Assembly (NCBI RefSeq): GCF_005144795.1
Contig: NZ_SWFJ01000011.1
Span: 1 to 64,000 of the forward strand
Reading direction: 5' to 3'
DNA from: Streptococcus mitis
GTDB lineage: Bacteria > Bacillota > Bacilli > Lactobacillales > Streptococcaceae
Length of the DNA stretch: 64,000 nucleotides
Every line of letters begins with the position of its first letter. The first letter of the stretch is position 1. A model generated the notes under the pieces. That model was not told the DNA's origin, did no database searches, and worked only from the letters and a program-made list of their open reading frames with translations. The position numbers were made by a program, and so were the translations under genes. This document shows, one piece after another, positions 52,226 through 62,310 of the stretch.

Positions 52226-53590
52226 CTATTTTCTAAATTTCCACTGGCTATAAATACCGAAACCGATAATCCAGATAGCTGAACCGATTGCTCCGACAAA
52301 TGTAGACTCTTGTAAAAAGAGGGTTACAAAGACAAAGGCAAAGAAGAGCATGGTTAAGGGATTTAGGAAACGATAATGAGGCATGAGATATCCATCTGCC
52401 ATAAAGTCCTGTGATTTGCGGTATTTAAGGTGAGCCACCATAATCAAGATATAAATGGCGATATAGACACCTGATGATGATGCCGTAATCAAGGCAAAAG
52501 CATCGGAAACACCTGGCAAGATATTGATAAAGGCTGCTAGAGCAATCAAGATTGCTGAAGCAATGATGGCATTTTGTGGCACATTGTGGCGAGAAAGAGT
52601 ATCTGCCTTGATAGCCTTTAAGAATGGATTTGGTGAATCATGGGCAATCTGGTACAAATGACGACCTGTTGAGTAGAGAGTTGAGTTAAGAGCAGATGCT
52701 GCTGACGTCAAAACGACGAAGTTAATTAAGGCCGCTGCCCACTTGATACCTGCCAATTCAAATACTGTTACAAAAGGAGAATCAGCTGAAGCAAGTTCAC
52801 GCCACGGTATAATAGCCATAATGGCTAAGAGGGCACCTCCATAGAAAAAGGCGATACGCAAAGGAATTTCCTTAACGGCTTTTGGCAAGACCTGGCGTGG
52901 ATTTTTTGTTTCAGAAGTTGTTACCCCGATAAACTCAATCATGAGATAGGCAAAGAAAACCATCTGGAAGGCCATGACAAAGTTAACTCCACCATTAGGG
53001 AAGAGGGAGAAATTGTCAGCAATATTAGCCAAACTTGCTACTCCATGTGGTGTCTTAAAGCCTGTCAAGACCATAAAGACTCCTGTGGTAATCATAGCTA
53101 AAATAGCCACAATCTTGACCATAGCAAACCAGAACTCAACTTCCCCAAAGAGCTTCACCGCAATCAGATTGACCAAGGCTAGAATAGTTAAAAATCCAAT
53201 CTCAATCATCCAACTTGGCCAGCTAGGGAACCAGAACTGAACATAGTGAGAGATCGCAGTGATTTCCGCCATACCGATAAAGACAACGGATAACCAGTAA
53301 GACCAAACTGAGAAATACCCCCAGCCCTTACCTAAATGGCGCGTGATAAAGTTGATAAAGGTATGTTGCTCAGGGTCTTGGTAGAGCATTTCTCCAACCG
53401 CACGCATCATGAGGAACATGAAGGCCCCTGTAATCATATAAATCAGTACAATGGAAGGACCTGTTAGGCTAATAGAGCGACCTGCTCCCAAAAAGAGTCC
53501 TGTTCCGATTGTTCCAGCGATGGCCATAACCTGCACATGACGATTAGTCAGACCACGCTCCATCTTATTTTTTTTCTTCTTTGAACTCAT
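52226..53590 (-). CDS. APC-family amino acid permease
   Basis: 454 residues, 12 membrane helices. The amino acid/polyamine/organocation signature is at the N-terminus: IAGTIGTGLFLGAGRSISLTG followed by GPSIVLIYMITGAFMF. EFIGVTTSETKNPRQVLPKA after helix 6 is typical of the AroP/GabP/LysP subgroup. Proton-coupled amino acid uptake is likely; the substrate is not deducible. Charged N-terminus (SSKKKKNKMERGL). It ends at the right copy of the repeat terminator and stands beside greA. Confidence 0.92.
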   Translation of the reverse strand: MSSKKKKNKMERGLTNRHVQVMAIAGTIGTGLFLGAGRSISLTGPSIVLIYMITGAFMFLMMRAVGEMLYQDPEQHTFINFITRHLGKGWGYFSVWSYWLSVVFIGMAEITAISHYVQFWFPSWPSWMIEIGFLTILALVNLIAVKLFGEVEFWFAMVKIVAILAMITTGVFMVLTGFKTPHGVASLANIADNFSLFPNGGVNFVMAFQMVFFAYLMIEFIGVTTSETKNPRQVLPKAVKEIPLRIAFFYGGALLAIMAIIPWRELASADSPFVTVFELAGIKWAAALINFVVLTSAASALNSTLYSTGRHLYQIAHDSPNPFLKAIKADTLSRHNVPQNAIIASAILIALAAFINILPGVSDAFALITASSSGVYIAIYILIMVAHLKYRKSQDFMADGYLMPHYRFLNPLTMLFFAFVFVTLFLQESTFVGAIGSAIWIIGFGIYSQWKFRK

Positions 53591-53616
53591 ATCGTCTCCA
53601 ATTCAATTTAAAATGG

Positions 53617-53660
53617 AAAAAGGAGTGAGTGAAGCGCACAGCCTCCCCACTCCTTTTTTC
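53617..53660 (-). terminator. Terminator of greA
   Basis: Stem AAAGGAGTG / CACTCCTTT with long loop and T-runs on both strands, between greA and the permease. Confidence 0.7.
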
Positions 53661-53665
53661 TGTTT

Positions 53666-54148
53666 TTAGGCTGTTTTTTCAACCTTTAAGATTTTTACAT
53701 CATAGCTACCAACAGGTGTTTCAATGGTTGCTGTATCACCTGTTTTCTTGCCAATCAAGGCTTGTCCAATTGGGCTTTCATTTGAAACTTTACCTGCAAA
53801 GGCATCCGCACCTGCTGAACCTACGATAATATATACTTCTTCCTCGTCCTCACCAATTTCTTGGATAGTGACTGTTTTACCAATCGCTACTTCGTCTTGG
53901 GCAACTGAGTCGCTATTGACGATTTCAGCATAACGGATTTTTGTTTCCAAGCTAGAGATTTGTCCTTCAACAAAAGCTTGTTCATCCTTAGCTGCTTCGT
54001 ACTCACTGTTTTCAGAAAGGTCACCGTATGAACGGGCAATCTTAATGCGTTCTACCACTTCTGGTCGGCGGACCAATTTCAATTCTTCTAATTCTTTTTC
54101 AAGTTTTTCCTTTTCCGCTAGGGTCATAGGATATGTTTTTTCTGCCAT
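53666..54148 (-). CDS. greA: Transcription elongation factor GreA
   Basis: 160 residues from ATG 54148 ([20 protein letters not shown]), the family length; the three-residue extension is not needed. The N-terminal coiled coil carries the acidic tip ([16 protein letters not shown]) that enters the RNA polymerase secondary channel to stimulate transcript cleavage in backtracked complexes. The C-terminal FKBP-like domain ends [14 protein letters not shown]. Confidence 0.97.
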   Translation of the reverse strand: MAEKTYPMTLAEKEKLEKELEELKLVRRPEVVERIKIARSYGDLSENSEYEAAKDEQAFVEGQISSLETKIRYAEIVNSDSVAQDEVAIGKTVTIQEIGEDEEEVYIIVGSAGADAFAGKVSNESPIGQALIGKKTGDTATIETPVGSYDVKILKVEKTA

Positions 54149-54178
54149 TTTTCTCAACTTTCTTATTTAACTTTTAAA

Positions 54179-54208
54179 GCAAAATTATGTGGCGAACCAC
54201 ATAATTTT
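54179..54208. terminator. Terminator between mltG and greA
   Basis: A perfect 12-bp stem AAAATTATGTGG / CCACATAATTTT with a CGAA/TTCG tetraloop at 54181-54208, touching the mltG stop codon. T-richness on both sides suits either direction; it may only reduce readthrough into greA. Confidence 0.7.
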
Positions 54209-55910
54209 AGTTTGCACTACTTGATTGGGATAATTTGCTGTTGATATGCTGTGCAACATTTTTATCATGTTCATCTTTGGTTGTTGCAAAGTAAACTTTT
54301 CCATCTTCAACATTGGCCACAAAGTACAAGTATTCACTCTTTGTTTGGTTAACACTTGCTTCAATAGCATCAAGACTTGGGCTATCAACTGGCCCAGGCA
54401 TAAGACCCAGACGAGTATAGACGTTAAAAGGTGAATCAATATTTGTATCAATTCCAGCATCATCGGCTAAACTAATTTTCTGACCAAGTTTTCCTTGAGC
54501 ATATAGAATAGCAATATTACTTTGAAGTGGCATACCAAGGTTCAAACGGTTATAGAAAACACCAGCAATTTTTTTGCGATCTTCTGTCTGAGCACCTTCT
54601 TTTTCTACAAGGGATGCAATCGTCAACAGTTCATTAACCGTCAAATTCTTTTCTTTAATCGAACTATAATAGTTTGATAAGGCCTTATCCATAGCAGACA
54701 GCATCTCATCAATCAAACTTTCAATAGTTGTGCTTTCCTTGATAGAGTAGGTTGCTGGGAAAAGATATCCCTCCAAACGATAACGAACACCCGACTCTTT
54801 TGTTGGCAAGCTTCCAAGCAAGTTTGGATACTTAGCTACCTCTTGAGCAATAAAGGTTTCATCTTGAACTTTTGTCAAGAAGGCATCTGCCGTAAGAGCT
54901 TCCTTAAAATTACCTTCAAGTTGTCCCACTGCTTGTGCGATTTGATCAATCGTATAACCTTCTGGAATTGTCAAGCTCGCAAGAGATGGGGCCTGAGGTT
55001 CAGGTGTACCACCTTTTTGCAATTCTTTAATCAAATCATCCGTACTCATACTCTTCATCAAGTTATAGTATCCTGATTTGAAATCAGAGTAATTTTTGTA
55101 CTTAGCATACAAGCTGAAAATAATTCCATGTTTGACCAAACCAGATTTTTCCAAAGTATTCCCAATTTCTTGGACATTGGAACCTTCTGGAATTTGAACA
55201 GTAACATACTCCTTAGAATTCGCATCAATTGGTTTAAATGAATCTTGAATATAGACATAGCCAAAATAGCCACCAAGAGCAACAACTACCAAGAATAACA
55301 GGAAGCCAACAAGACATCCTTTCCCTTTTGACTTCTTCTTAGCAGTTGATTTTGTAGCTTCGCGACGACTACGTCTCGGAGCACTAGCTAGGCTGTCTGT
55401 TAATTCAGCTGACTCAGATAGATCATTATCCTGTGCAGGAGTACTAACTTCTTCCGGTTGTTTACTTATTTTATACGACACCGCAACCTTTGTTGGAATC
55501 TCGTTAAATTCTTTGTCTTCGTTAAGCTTTACAGGTTCTACTTTCGGTTGAACTGGCTCAAAAATAGGTTCTACAGGTTCAACTACAGGCTCAGTAGCCG
55601 CTTTAATTTTAGATTCTGCAACTTCTTCATTTGCTGCAATTTCATCCGAAATATCATTTGAACGTGACGGAACACTAGGAGCGTTCTTTAATATTTGATC
55701 CACAACAGAGAGAGAATTAGCCATCAACTCTTCTGCTGAAGGTTCGTGGTCCTGAGTTGACGGAACTACTGAATCTTCTGGAGACGAAGGAGTTTCAAAA
55801 CTTGTAATCTCGTTTTCTTGCTCACTTCTATCTTGTTTTTTTACTCTCTCTAAATCACGTAAAATCTGCTCTTTAAAGCTTAATTTTTCTTCTTTTGGAT
55901 TTTCACTCAA
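54207..55910 (-). CDS. mltG: Endolytic murein transglycosylase MltG
   Basis: 567 residues starting at a TTG codon (55910) behind AGGAGG, which is the only start with a good ribosome site. A long acidic cytoplasmic segment (about 1-195) ends in a basic stretch (SRREATKSTAKKKSKGKG), then one membrane helix (about 200-222, CLVGFLLFLVVVALGGYFGY), a LysM-like region, and the YceG catalytic domain with the essential Glu in SLVEKEGAQTEDR. It cuts nascent glycan strands and acts in peripheral cell-wall growth in streptococci. The extended cytoplasmic part is typical of pneumococcal MltG. Confidence 0.96.
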   Translation of the reverse strand: MSENPKEEKLSFKEQILRDLERVKKQDRSEQENEITSFETPSSPEDSVVPSTQDHEPSAEELMANSLSVVDQILKNAPSVPSRSNDISDEIAANEEVAESKIKAATEPVVEPVEPIFEPVQPKVEPVKLNEDKEFNEIPTKVAVSYKISKQPEEVSTPAQDNDLSESAELTDSLASAPRRSRREATKSTAKKKSKGKGCLVGFLLFLVVVALGGYFGYVYIQDSFKPIDANSKEYVTVQIPEGSNVQEIGNTLEKSGLVKHGIIFSLYAKYKNYSDFKSGYYNLMKSMSTDDLIKELQKGGTPEPQAPSLASLTIPEGYTIDQIAQAVGQLEGNFKEALTADAFLTKVQDETFIAQEVAKYPNLLGSLPTKESGVRYRLEGYLFPATYSIKESTTIESLIDEMLSAMDKALSNYYSSIKEKNLTVNELLTIASLVEKEGAQTEDRKKIAGVFYNRLNLGMPLQSNIAILYAQGKLGQKISLADDAGIDTNIDSPFNVYTRLGLMPGPVDSPSLDAIEASVNQTKSEYLYFVANVEDGKVYFATTKDEHDKNVAQHINSKLSQSSSAN

Positions 55911-55998
55911 AAGATTTACCTCCTTGTTGACAGTCCATAATATTATATCTTAAAAACGAAAGAAAAGCAACCTAGCATGCTTTTCTGGCTTATTTTTT

Positions 55999-56149
55999 AT
56001 ACTCAATGAAAATCAAAGAGCAAACTAGGAAGCTAGCCGCAGGTTGCTCAAAACACTGTTTTGAGGTTGTAGATAAGACTGACGAAGTCAGTCACATATA
56101 TACGGTAAGGCAACGCTGACATGGTTTGAATTTGATTTTCGAAGAGTAT
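55999..56149 (-). repeat. BOX element, A-B-C form
   Basis: About 151 bp. It has the same termini as the copy at 10256-10359 plus one boxB unit containing the palindromes GCTCAAAACACTGTTTTGAG and GACTGACGAAGTCAGTC. Core TACGGTAAGGCAACGCTGAC is one base changed from the other copy. Its boxA end overlaps the 3' end of the acetyltransferase at 56088 and supplies its stop codon. Confidence 0.88.
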
Positions 56150-56636
56150 TAGCTTCCCAGACCATATCATACCAAGTTTCCCCTGCAAAGGTTGACTGAG
56201 ACAGACCTTCATTGACAAATCCATGCTTTTCGTAGTAGGCGATGAGATAGTCATGACAGGTTAGATTAATGCCTTCTCTTTCGTGTTCAAGAGCCAGTTC
56301 TTTCAAGGCTGTTAGTAATTTTTGACCAAGTCCAAGGCCCTGTGCTTCTTTGGCAATAGAAAGACAGGTTACAGAGATATAGCCACCAGGCTCATGACTA
56401 TAATCTTCTATCTCTTCTGTAAAAGACTGATCTTGCAGATGGCGGTATGGTCCAACTGGCCCTTCTATATACCCCATGATTCTGCCCTCTTTTTCTGCAA
56501 CCAGAAACGAGGTCTGAATTTCTCGCAAATGCGCCTCAAAAACAGAGCGAGGAATGGCTTCTTCAACCGAGAAATTTTCTAGTTCAATCTCAACGATACG
56601 ATCCAAATCTTCTAATCTTGCTTTCCTAATTTTCAT
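56088..56636 (-). CDS. GNAT acetyltransferase with BOX-encoded C-terminus
   Basis: 182 residues. The N-terminal 160 or so are a GNAT domain with the acetyl-CoA loop AKEAQGLGLGQKLLTALKEL, YYEKHGFVNEGLSQSTFAGE and WYDMVWEA. The last 19 or so residues (TLRKSNSNHVSVALPYICD) are translated from the BOX element, which indicates that BOX inserted near the original stop. Its ATG overlaps the upstream acetyltransferase stop by 4 bp, so the pair is coupled. The acceptor is unknown; the protein is similar to AANAT-like or spermidine acetyltransferase families. Confidence 0.87.
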   Translation of the reverse strand: MKIRKARLEDLDRIVEIELENFSVEEAIPRSVFEAHLREIQTSFLVAEKEGRIMGYIEGPVGPYRHLQDQSFTEEIEDYSHEPGGYISVTCLSIAKEAQGLGLGQKLLTALKELALEHEREGINLTCHDYLIAYYEKHGFVNEGLSQSTFAGETWYDMVWEANTLRKSNSNHVSVALPYICD

Positions 56637-57100
56637 TGCGCCTCCAGATAAAAGAGATTAAACCAAATCATACTAAAACCTTGACTAGCTGCATAAAGCG
56701 AATCTGTCTCTTCTTCATCAATAAAACCGTTCATTTCAAAATAGGAAAGAAGCTCATCAGGACTCTTCAAACGAATAGCTTTGTAATCCAGTTCAACTGC
56801 CACATCTTTCAAAGCCGCAAGAAGAAGCGTTCCCAAACCCTGTCTCTGATGGTCAGTATCAATGACTAAAGAATGTATTTCTAGACATTGCGGATTGTGT
56901 GGGTAAGGACCACCTAGAACATAGCCCAGAAGCTGATTTTCATCCCTAGCTAGAAGAAAGGTATCCGCACACTTACGGATACTTTCTTCTAAAATATGGG
57001 AAGGTTGCTGCTTTTCAGCTGGAAAAGATGAAGCCTGAAGTGTCTCTATCTCAGTCAAATCAGACTTACTTGCCTGAATGATCTTAATTGGAATTTCCAT
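56633..57100 (-). CDS. GNAT family acetyltransferase
   Basis: 155 residues. The acetyl-CoA loop is VIDTDHQRQGLGTLLLAALK and the C-terminal half has FEMNGFIDEEETDSLYAASQ. It is a paralogue of the next gene by layout (both end WYD/WFN-type motifs). It starts 9 bp after murC and overlaps the next GNAT gene by 4 bp, so murC and two acetyltransferases form one unit. No specific substrate can be inferred. Confidence 0.87.
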   Translation of the reverse strand: MEIPIKIIQASKSDLTEIETLQASSFPAEKQQPSHILEESIRKCADTFLLARDENQLLGYVLGGPYPHNPQCLEIHSLVIDTDHQRQGLGTLLLAALKDVAVELDYKAIRLKSPDELLSYFEMNGFIDEEETDSLYAASQGFSMIWFNLFYLEAQ

Positions 57101-57109
57101 GAGAACGTC

Positions 57110-58444
57110 CTATTGAACATTGCTTGTCAAGTTAGACAAGAGACGCTCAAATGAGTATTCATAGGCTTGGATATCTCCTGCTCCCATAAAGACATAGACA
57201 GCATTGTCATGATCAAGGAGTGGAGAAACATTTTCAACAGTAATCACTTGGTGTTTCTTATTGATTTTATTGGCTAGGTCTTCCACTTTAACATCACCAT
57301 GATCTACTTCACGAGCAGATCCATAAATTTGCGCTAGGTAAACTGCATCCGCTTGGTTCAAAGCGTGGGCAAAGTCATCCAACAAGGCAATGGTTCTTGT
57401 AAAGGTATGAGGTTGGAAGACTGCCACGATTTCCTTGCTTGGGTATTTCTGACGAGCCGCATCCAAGGTCGCAATGATTTCTGTTGGATGGTGGGCAAAG
57501 TCATCGATAATCACCGTGTCATTGACAATTTTTTCAGTGAAACGACGCTTAACACCAGCAAATGTTTTCAAGTGTTCACGCACCAAGTTCAAATCAAATC
57601 CTACTGTGTAAAGAAGACCAATAACGGCTGTCGCATTCATGATATTGTGACGACCAAAGGTTGGAATGTGGAATTGCCCTAATTCTTGACCACGGAAATG
57701 AACTGTGAAGGTTGAACCAGTTGTTGAACGAAGAAGATCACTAGCGACAAAGTCATTACCTTCTGCTTCAAAACCATAATAATAAATCGGAGCATCAGAC
57801 GTAATCTTGCGCAATTCAGCATCTTCACCGTAGATAAACAAACCTTTGGTAATTTGTTTAGCATAGTCGTTAAAGGCATTGAAAACATCCTCTAGACTTG
57901 TGAAATAGTCTGGATGGTCAAAGTCAATGTTGGTGATAATAGAGTATTCTGGGTGGTAAGGCATGAAGTGACGCTCATATTCGTCAGATTCGAAGACAAA
58001 ATATTTAGCATTGGCTGAACCACGACCAGTCCCGTCTCCAATCAAGAAGCTAGTATCTGTAATGTAAGACAAGACATGAGATAACATACCTGTCGTTGAA
58101 GTTTTTCCATGCGCTCCTGCTACTCCCATGCTAACAAAATCACGCATAAAGCTACCTAGGAACTCATGGTAACGTTTGTAGCTAATGCCATTTTGGTCCG
58201 CATAGGCAATTTCGACGTTGTTATCTGGACGAAAGGCATTTCCAGCGATAATTTCCATATCACCGTCTAGATTCTTTTCATCAAAAGGAAGAATGGTAAT
58301 CCCTGCCTGCTCAAGACCACGTTGAGTAAAGTAGTACTTTTCAACATCTGATCCCTGAACCTTGTGCCCCATTTGGTGCAACATCAAGGCCAAGGCACTC
58401 ATCCCTGATCCCTTAATTCCGATAAAATGATATGTCTTTGGCAT
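57110..58444 (-). CDS. murC: UDP-N-acetylmuramate--L-alanine ligase
   Basis: 444 residues. It attaches L-Ala to UDP-MurNAc, the first stem-peptide step of peptidoglycan. [19 protein letters not shown] is the N-terminal nucleotide-sugar site, [16 protein letters not shown] the ATP loop, and [10 protein letters not shown] with FQPHTFTR belong to the ligase C-domain. It follows an unknown 205-residue gene by 10 bp and a SNF2 helicase, an arrangement I recall from pneumococcus. Confidence 0.97.
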   Translation of the reverse strand: MPKTYHFIGIKGSGMSALALMLHQMGHKVQGSDVEKYYFTQRGLEQAGITILPFDEKNLDGDMEIIAGNAFRPDNNVEIAYADQNGISYKRYHEFLGSFMRDFVSMGVAGAHGKTSTTGMLSHVLSYITDTSFLIGDGTGRGSANAKYFVFESDEYERHFMPYHPEYSIITNIDFDHPDYFTSLEDVFNAFNDYAKQITKGLFIYGEDAELRKITSDAPIYYYGFEAEGNDFVASDLLRSTTGSTFTVHFRGQELGQFHIPTFGRHNIMNATAVIGLLYTVGFDLNLVREHLKTFAGVKRRFTEKIVNDTVIIDDFAHHPTEIIATLDAARQKYPSKEIVAVFQPHTFTRTIALLDDFAHALNQADAVYLAQIYGSAREVDHGDVKVEDLANKINKKHQVITVENVSPLLDHDNAVYVFMGAGDIQAYEYSFERLLSNLTSNVQ

Positions 58445-58454
58445 GTTTTCTCCC

Positions 58455-59072
58455 CTATTCTGTAATTCTGGTCAGATTCAACTCTTGGGCAACCCGACGT
58501 TCTTGTTCTGTTTGTTTACTTTTTTTATTGTAGATTTGGCTCTTCTTCAGAAAATCATAATTATTTTTCTTTGGACCTGAAGTTTCTTTTGGCTCAGCTT
58601 GAGTCGAAATATTGCTCACTTCTTCCGCCAAGATGTAATGAGACTGGGTCAATTTTTGACTATATTTGACAAATTCACCAGGATTTTCCTTTTGGAAAGG
58701 CGCGGTAGGTTGATTCCCCTGTCTAACCAGACTTGGCTGAGAATGGCGTCTTGTAGGAGTAATATCCTTAGTCAGATAACTTGCTGAGCGTTTCTTTTTC
58801 AAATCCGCACGCGCTTCTTCACGCGCTACCTCCGCATAGCTCTTTCCTTCTTTTTTAACTCCTAAACCAGACTTCTTAGGTTTCTCTACTGGCTTTTCAA
58901 TGGGTTTTTCTGGTCTTTCTTCAGTAATAGGGGCCCACTCCAGATAATTCTTATCACGGTATTCTCCCTTGATATTACTGATAAAATCAGATTCATCGTA
59001 CAAGTTCATGACTGGCATTTCAGTCAGTATGACCTCATCATCTGACACCAATGGAAATCGTTCTTCTCTCAT
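58455..59072 (-). CDS. Hypothetical basic, low-complexity protein
   Basis: 205 residues, no recognised domain. Residues 1-45 are acidic and could be a small folded or peptide-binding segment ([20 protein letters not shown]). The rest is predicted disordered, rich in Lys, Glu, Pro, Ser ([20 protein letters not shown]). It ends [14 protein letters not shown]. No signal or membrane helix, so it is cytoplasmic. It sits between the SNF2 helicase (48 bp) and murC (10 bp) and is in one transcript with them. The wall or division context is the only clue. Confidence 0.75.
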   Translation of the reverse strand: MREERFPLVSDDEVILTEMPVMNLYDESDFISNIKGEYRDKNYLEWAPITEERPEKPIEKPVEKPKKSGLGVKKEGKSYAEVAREEARADLKKKRSASYLTKDITPTRRHSQPSLVRQGNQPTAPFQKENPGEFVKYSQKLTQSHYILAEEVSNISTQAEPKETSGPKKNNYDFLKKSQIYNKKSKQTEQERRVAQELNLTRITE

Positions 59073-59119
59073 TTTCTATTTCCTTTCAACACTTCATTAT
59101 AGCGTATTGTCTTGATTTT

Positions 59120-62100
59120 TCAAGTGCTGGCTTCAGAAATTCCCAAAATTTCTCTAATTTCTGCTAGGGTCAGACTGCCACGTGACTCTGTTCCATCCAA
59201 TACTTGTGACACCAGATGTTTCTTTTGTTCTTGGAGTTCCTGAATTTTTTCTTCAATGGTTCCCTTGGTCACCAAGCGATAGACCTCAACCGTTTCTTCC
59301 TGACCCATTCGATGGGCACGGCTAATAGCTTGCGCTTCCACCGCAGGATTCCACCAAAGGTCAACCAAAATCACTGTATCAGCACCTGTCAGGTTCAGAC
59401 CGACACCACCAGCCTTAAGAGAAATCAGAAAGGCATCTCTTTCTCCTTGATTAAAGGCCTTGGTCATGTCTTGTCTTTCCTTGGCTGGGGTTGAACCCGT
59501 AATTTTAAAGGATGTCATGCCCAAGTCTGGCAGTTCTTGTTCAATTTTCTCCAACATTCCCTTGAACTGCGAGAAAATCAAGACACGGTGTCCACCTTCT
59601 GCCACCTGGACCAGAAGATCTCGAAGACTATCCAGTTTGCCACTGGCTCCCTGATAATCTTCCATAAAAAGGGCAGGAGTGTCACAAATTTGACGCAAAC
59701 GCATCAGACCAGATAAGATCTCCACCCGACTTCGCTGGAATTCCTGATCTGAAACTTGAGCTAGACGGTCACGCATCTGTTGTAACTGGGCTAGGTAGAT
59801 AGCCTTTTGCTGGTCTTCCAGTTCATTCTTATAAACCACTTCAATCAAGTCTGGCAATTCAGTCAGAACTTCTTCTTTCTTGCGTCGCATCACGAAAGGT
59901 TTGATAAACTGAGCAACGCGCTCAGCTGGTAATTTCATAAATTCTTTCTTGCTTGGCAAAAGTCCTGGCATGACGATTTGGAAAATAGACCACAGCTCAC
60001 CCAGATTGTTTTCAATCGGAGTCCCTGATAGAGCAAAAACTGACGGCACCACAAATTGTCTCAAGGTCTGGGCAATCTTGGTCTGGGCGTTCTTCATGAC
60101 CTGAGCTTCATCTAAGAAAAGGAAGTCAAAGGACATCCCCTTATAAAGCTCACTGTCCTGACGGAAGGTAGCATAACTAGTCACATAGATTTGATGGCTT
60201 TCAGCAAGAATCTCTTCACGACTAGCTTTCAAGCCATGAACAACAGCCACATCTAACTGTGGAGCAAATTTCTGAAATTCATCCGCCCAGTTGTAAATCA
60301 AACCTGACGGAGCTAAAATCAAAACCCGACTTTCTTTTGTCACTTGACTGGTCAAAAAAGCAATGGTCTGCAGGGTTTTACCAAGTCCCATATCATCAGC
60401 CAAAATCCCACCAAAACCATAATGATGGAGCATCTGCAGCCAGCCGATTCCCTTTTCCTGATAATCTCGTAAATCAGCCTTAACCTGAGTTGCCTGTCGA
60501 GGAAAATCCTCTGGATGCGTCAAATCGTGGGCCAGATTCTGAAATTCTTGTGAAAAAGAAACACGGTCACGCCCTTCAAAAAGATGAGCTAAACTGTAGG
60601 CCAAGGGTTTTCGAGCCTGCAAAGCCCCATCTTTTAATTCAAGCTGCCCCAGTTCCTGTAGATTTTGGCGAATTTTCTTGGTTTCTTCATCGAAAAAGTA
60701 GACTTGATTAGACGCATCAATGTAAAAATCTTGATTGGTAACCAAGGCCTGCATGGCTTGGTCGATTTCCTCCTGGGCAATATCTTGAAAATCAAACTGA
60801 ATTTCCAAGAGACCTCCCTTGGAAGCAATCTGCACTTGAGGGCTTGCTAGGTTATAGAGTTCTTCTAACTTGTCTGATAAATCAACATTCCCGAGTTTTT
60901 CAAATACTGGAATGATTTCGTGGAAGAAATGATAGACAGACTCCGCTTTTAAGGCCTGACGCCAAGATTGAAAGTCTGCTTCAAAGCCCGCTGCCAAACA
61001 GACTTGGAAAATTCTTTCTTCTAAGTCAGCATCACTCGAAAATGGTAATTCTTCTAACTCTTGTCGGCTAGATACCTGTCTATTTCCATAATCAAACTGA
61101 ATTTTTAAACGAATCCGATTATCCTCTTCCCTGTCAAAGTAAAAAGAGGGTGCAAAGGATTTAATTTGTAAACGTTCAGGAGCTAAAACGGTGCCCATCT
61201 GGCCAAAGAGCGTTAGACAAGAAGCCAACTTATCTCTGTCACTGCTATCAAATTGCAGGTATTTCTTTCCATGTTGATCCAAAGGTAGCGCTTTGATTTC
61301 CTTGAGAAGACGCATCTGCTGGTCTGTTAGAAAATAAACCTGTCCTTTATGGAAAAGCACAGCTCCCTGATAAAAGACATTGACCCTTGGACTCTCACTG
61401 ATTTCCATTTCAAAATAATCCGAGTATTCTGTTACTGTAAAGGCGAATAGATTGGCATCAGCATGCAAATCCTTAAAAAGTAGGATTTGGTAGCTATCCA
61501 CTTGATGGTCAAATTGAAAATGGGGCAAGGCCATCAGTAAATTCACACCCTGCTCAAAAAAGGTCTGAGGAAAAAAGAGGTGTCGACCTTGGTTTTGGAA
61601 AAAGAGATCTGAAGCCTGTCCTTCCTCCATTAGTCCGCGTAAGAAAGTCAAAAGCTCTTGACTTTCCTCATTAAAGGCTTCCCAAGATAGAGACTCCTCA
61701 TAAGTTTTACCAATCATATAAGGTTTTCTCTTCTCGATAACTTTTAAAAAGAGTGGAATATCCCGAATGACATAGTATTTTTGACTATTAATTTGCCCGA
61801 TTCTCAGCGTCCACAAGATACGATTGGTTCCTGCTTCCACCTGACCTACAGCCGATAACTCATAGGCTCGGTCTGATTTTGGAGATAAGATTCGGTCCAA
61901 AAATTTTCCACCCAAGGTCACCTTGGTTTCAACGGCCTCTTTTTCTTCATGACCTTCTTCCAGCCCCTGCAAGATTTCCTGACCACGCTCATCATTTTTT
62001 AGAAAATGCTCCAGAGCTGCCAAATGCACACAGTAGCCCCTCTTTTGGAAAAAATCGCAAGCACAAAAAACCAAATCATCCTCTAAACTATAGCGCAGTT

Positions 62101-62218
62101 CTTCTTCTGCAACGCGAGCGTAGAGGCGATTGTTCTTTTCCTTGATGATATCAACCTTACCAGTTTCATAAAGGGCAACGCCTTCGATACGGACTTTCCC
62201 CGGAATCAATTTAGCCAT
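59120..62218 (-). CDS. SWIM zinc finger / SNF2-family DEAD-like helicase
   Basis: 1032 residues. A SWIM zinc finger is near the N-terminus (CACDFFQKRGYCVHLAALEH). A bacterial SNF2-associated middle region precedes the helicase core (from about 575): Walker A DDMGLGKTLQT, Walker B LDEAQ, SGTPIENNLGELWSIFQ, and the C-terminal motif VI QAISRAHRMGQ. These Swi2/Snf2-type proteins (RapA-like class) are ATP-driven DNA or nucleoprotein translocases of unsettled function. First gene of the unknown-murC-GNAT-GNAT unit. Confidence 0.92.
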   Translation of the reverse strand: MAKLIPGKVRIEGVALYETGKVDIIKEKNNRLYARVAEEELRYSLEDDLVFCACDFFQKRGYCVHLAALEHFLKNDERGQEILQGLEEGHEEKEAVETKVTLGGKFLDRILSPKSDRAYELSAVGQVEAGTNRILWTLRIGQINSQKYYVIRDIPLFLKVIEKRKPYMIGKTYEESLSWEAFNEESQELLTFLRGLMEEGQASDLFFQNQGRHLFFPQTFFEQGVNLLMALPHFQFDHQVDSYQILLFKDLHADANLFAFTVTEYSDYFEMEISESPRVNVFYQGAVLFHKGQVYFLTDQQMRLLKEIKALPLDQHGKKYLQFDSSDRDKLASCLTLFGQMGTVLAPERLQIKSFAPSFYFDREEDNRIRLKIQFDYGNRQVSSRQELEELPFSSDADLEERIFQVCLAAGFEADFQSWRQALKAESVYHFFHEIIPVFEKLGNVDLSDKLEELYNLASPQVQIASKGGLLEIQFDFQDIAQEEIDQAMQALVTNQDFYIDASNQVYFFDEETKKIRQNLQELGQLELKDGALQARKPLAYSLAHLFEGRDRVSFSQEFQNLAHDLTHPEDFPRQATQVKADLRDYQEKGIGWLQMLHHYGFGGILADDMGLGKTLQTIAFLTSQVTKESRVLILAPSGLIYNWADEFQKFAPQLDVAVVHGLKASREEILAESHQIYVTSYATFRQDSELYKGMSFDFLFLDEAQVMKNAQTKIAQTLRQFVVPSVFALSGTPIENNLGELWSIFQIVMPGLLPSKKEFMKLPAERVAQFIKPFVMRRKKEEVLTELPDLIEVVYKNELEDQQKAIYLAQLQQMRDRLAQVSDQEFQRSRVEILSGLMRLRQICDTPALFMEDYQGASGKLDSLRDLLVQVAEGGHRVLIFSQFKGMLEKIEQELPDLGMTSFKITGSTPAKERQDMTKAFNQGERDAFLISLKAGGVGLNLTGADTVILVDLWWNPAVEAQAISRAHRMGQEETVEVYRLVTKGTIEEKIQELQEQKKHLVSQVLDGTESRGSLTLAEIREILGISEAST

Positions 62219-62267
62219 ATTTTTACCTTTACCTTATCTTTTTATTATACCATATTTTCCCCTATGA

Positions 62268-62305
62268 AAATAGCCTTCTAGGGATACTTTTCTCCTAGAA
62301 GGCTG
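62268..62305 (-). terminator. Terminator of the MalY-type lyase gene
   Basis: Eleven-bp stem AGCCTTCTAGG / CCTAGAAGGCT followed on the minus strand by ATTTT, in the 92-bp gap. Confidence 0.65.
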
Positions 62306-62310
62306 GGTTT

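Noticed and set aside
54179..54208. Perfect 12-bp palindrome as a protein-binding operator
   Set aside because: Position at the mltG stop and the hairpin with tetraloop and flanking T suit a terminator better.
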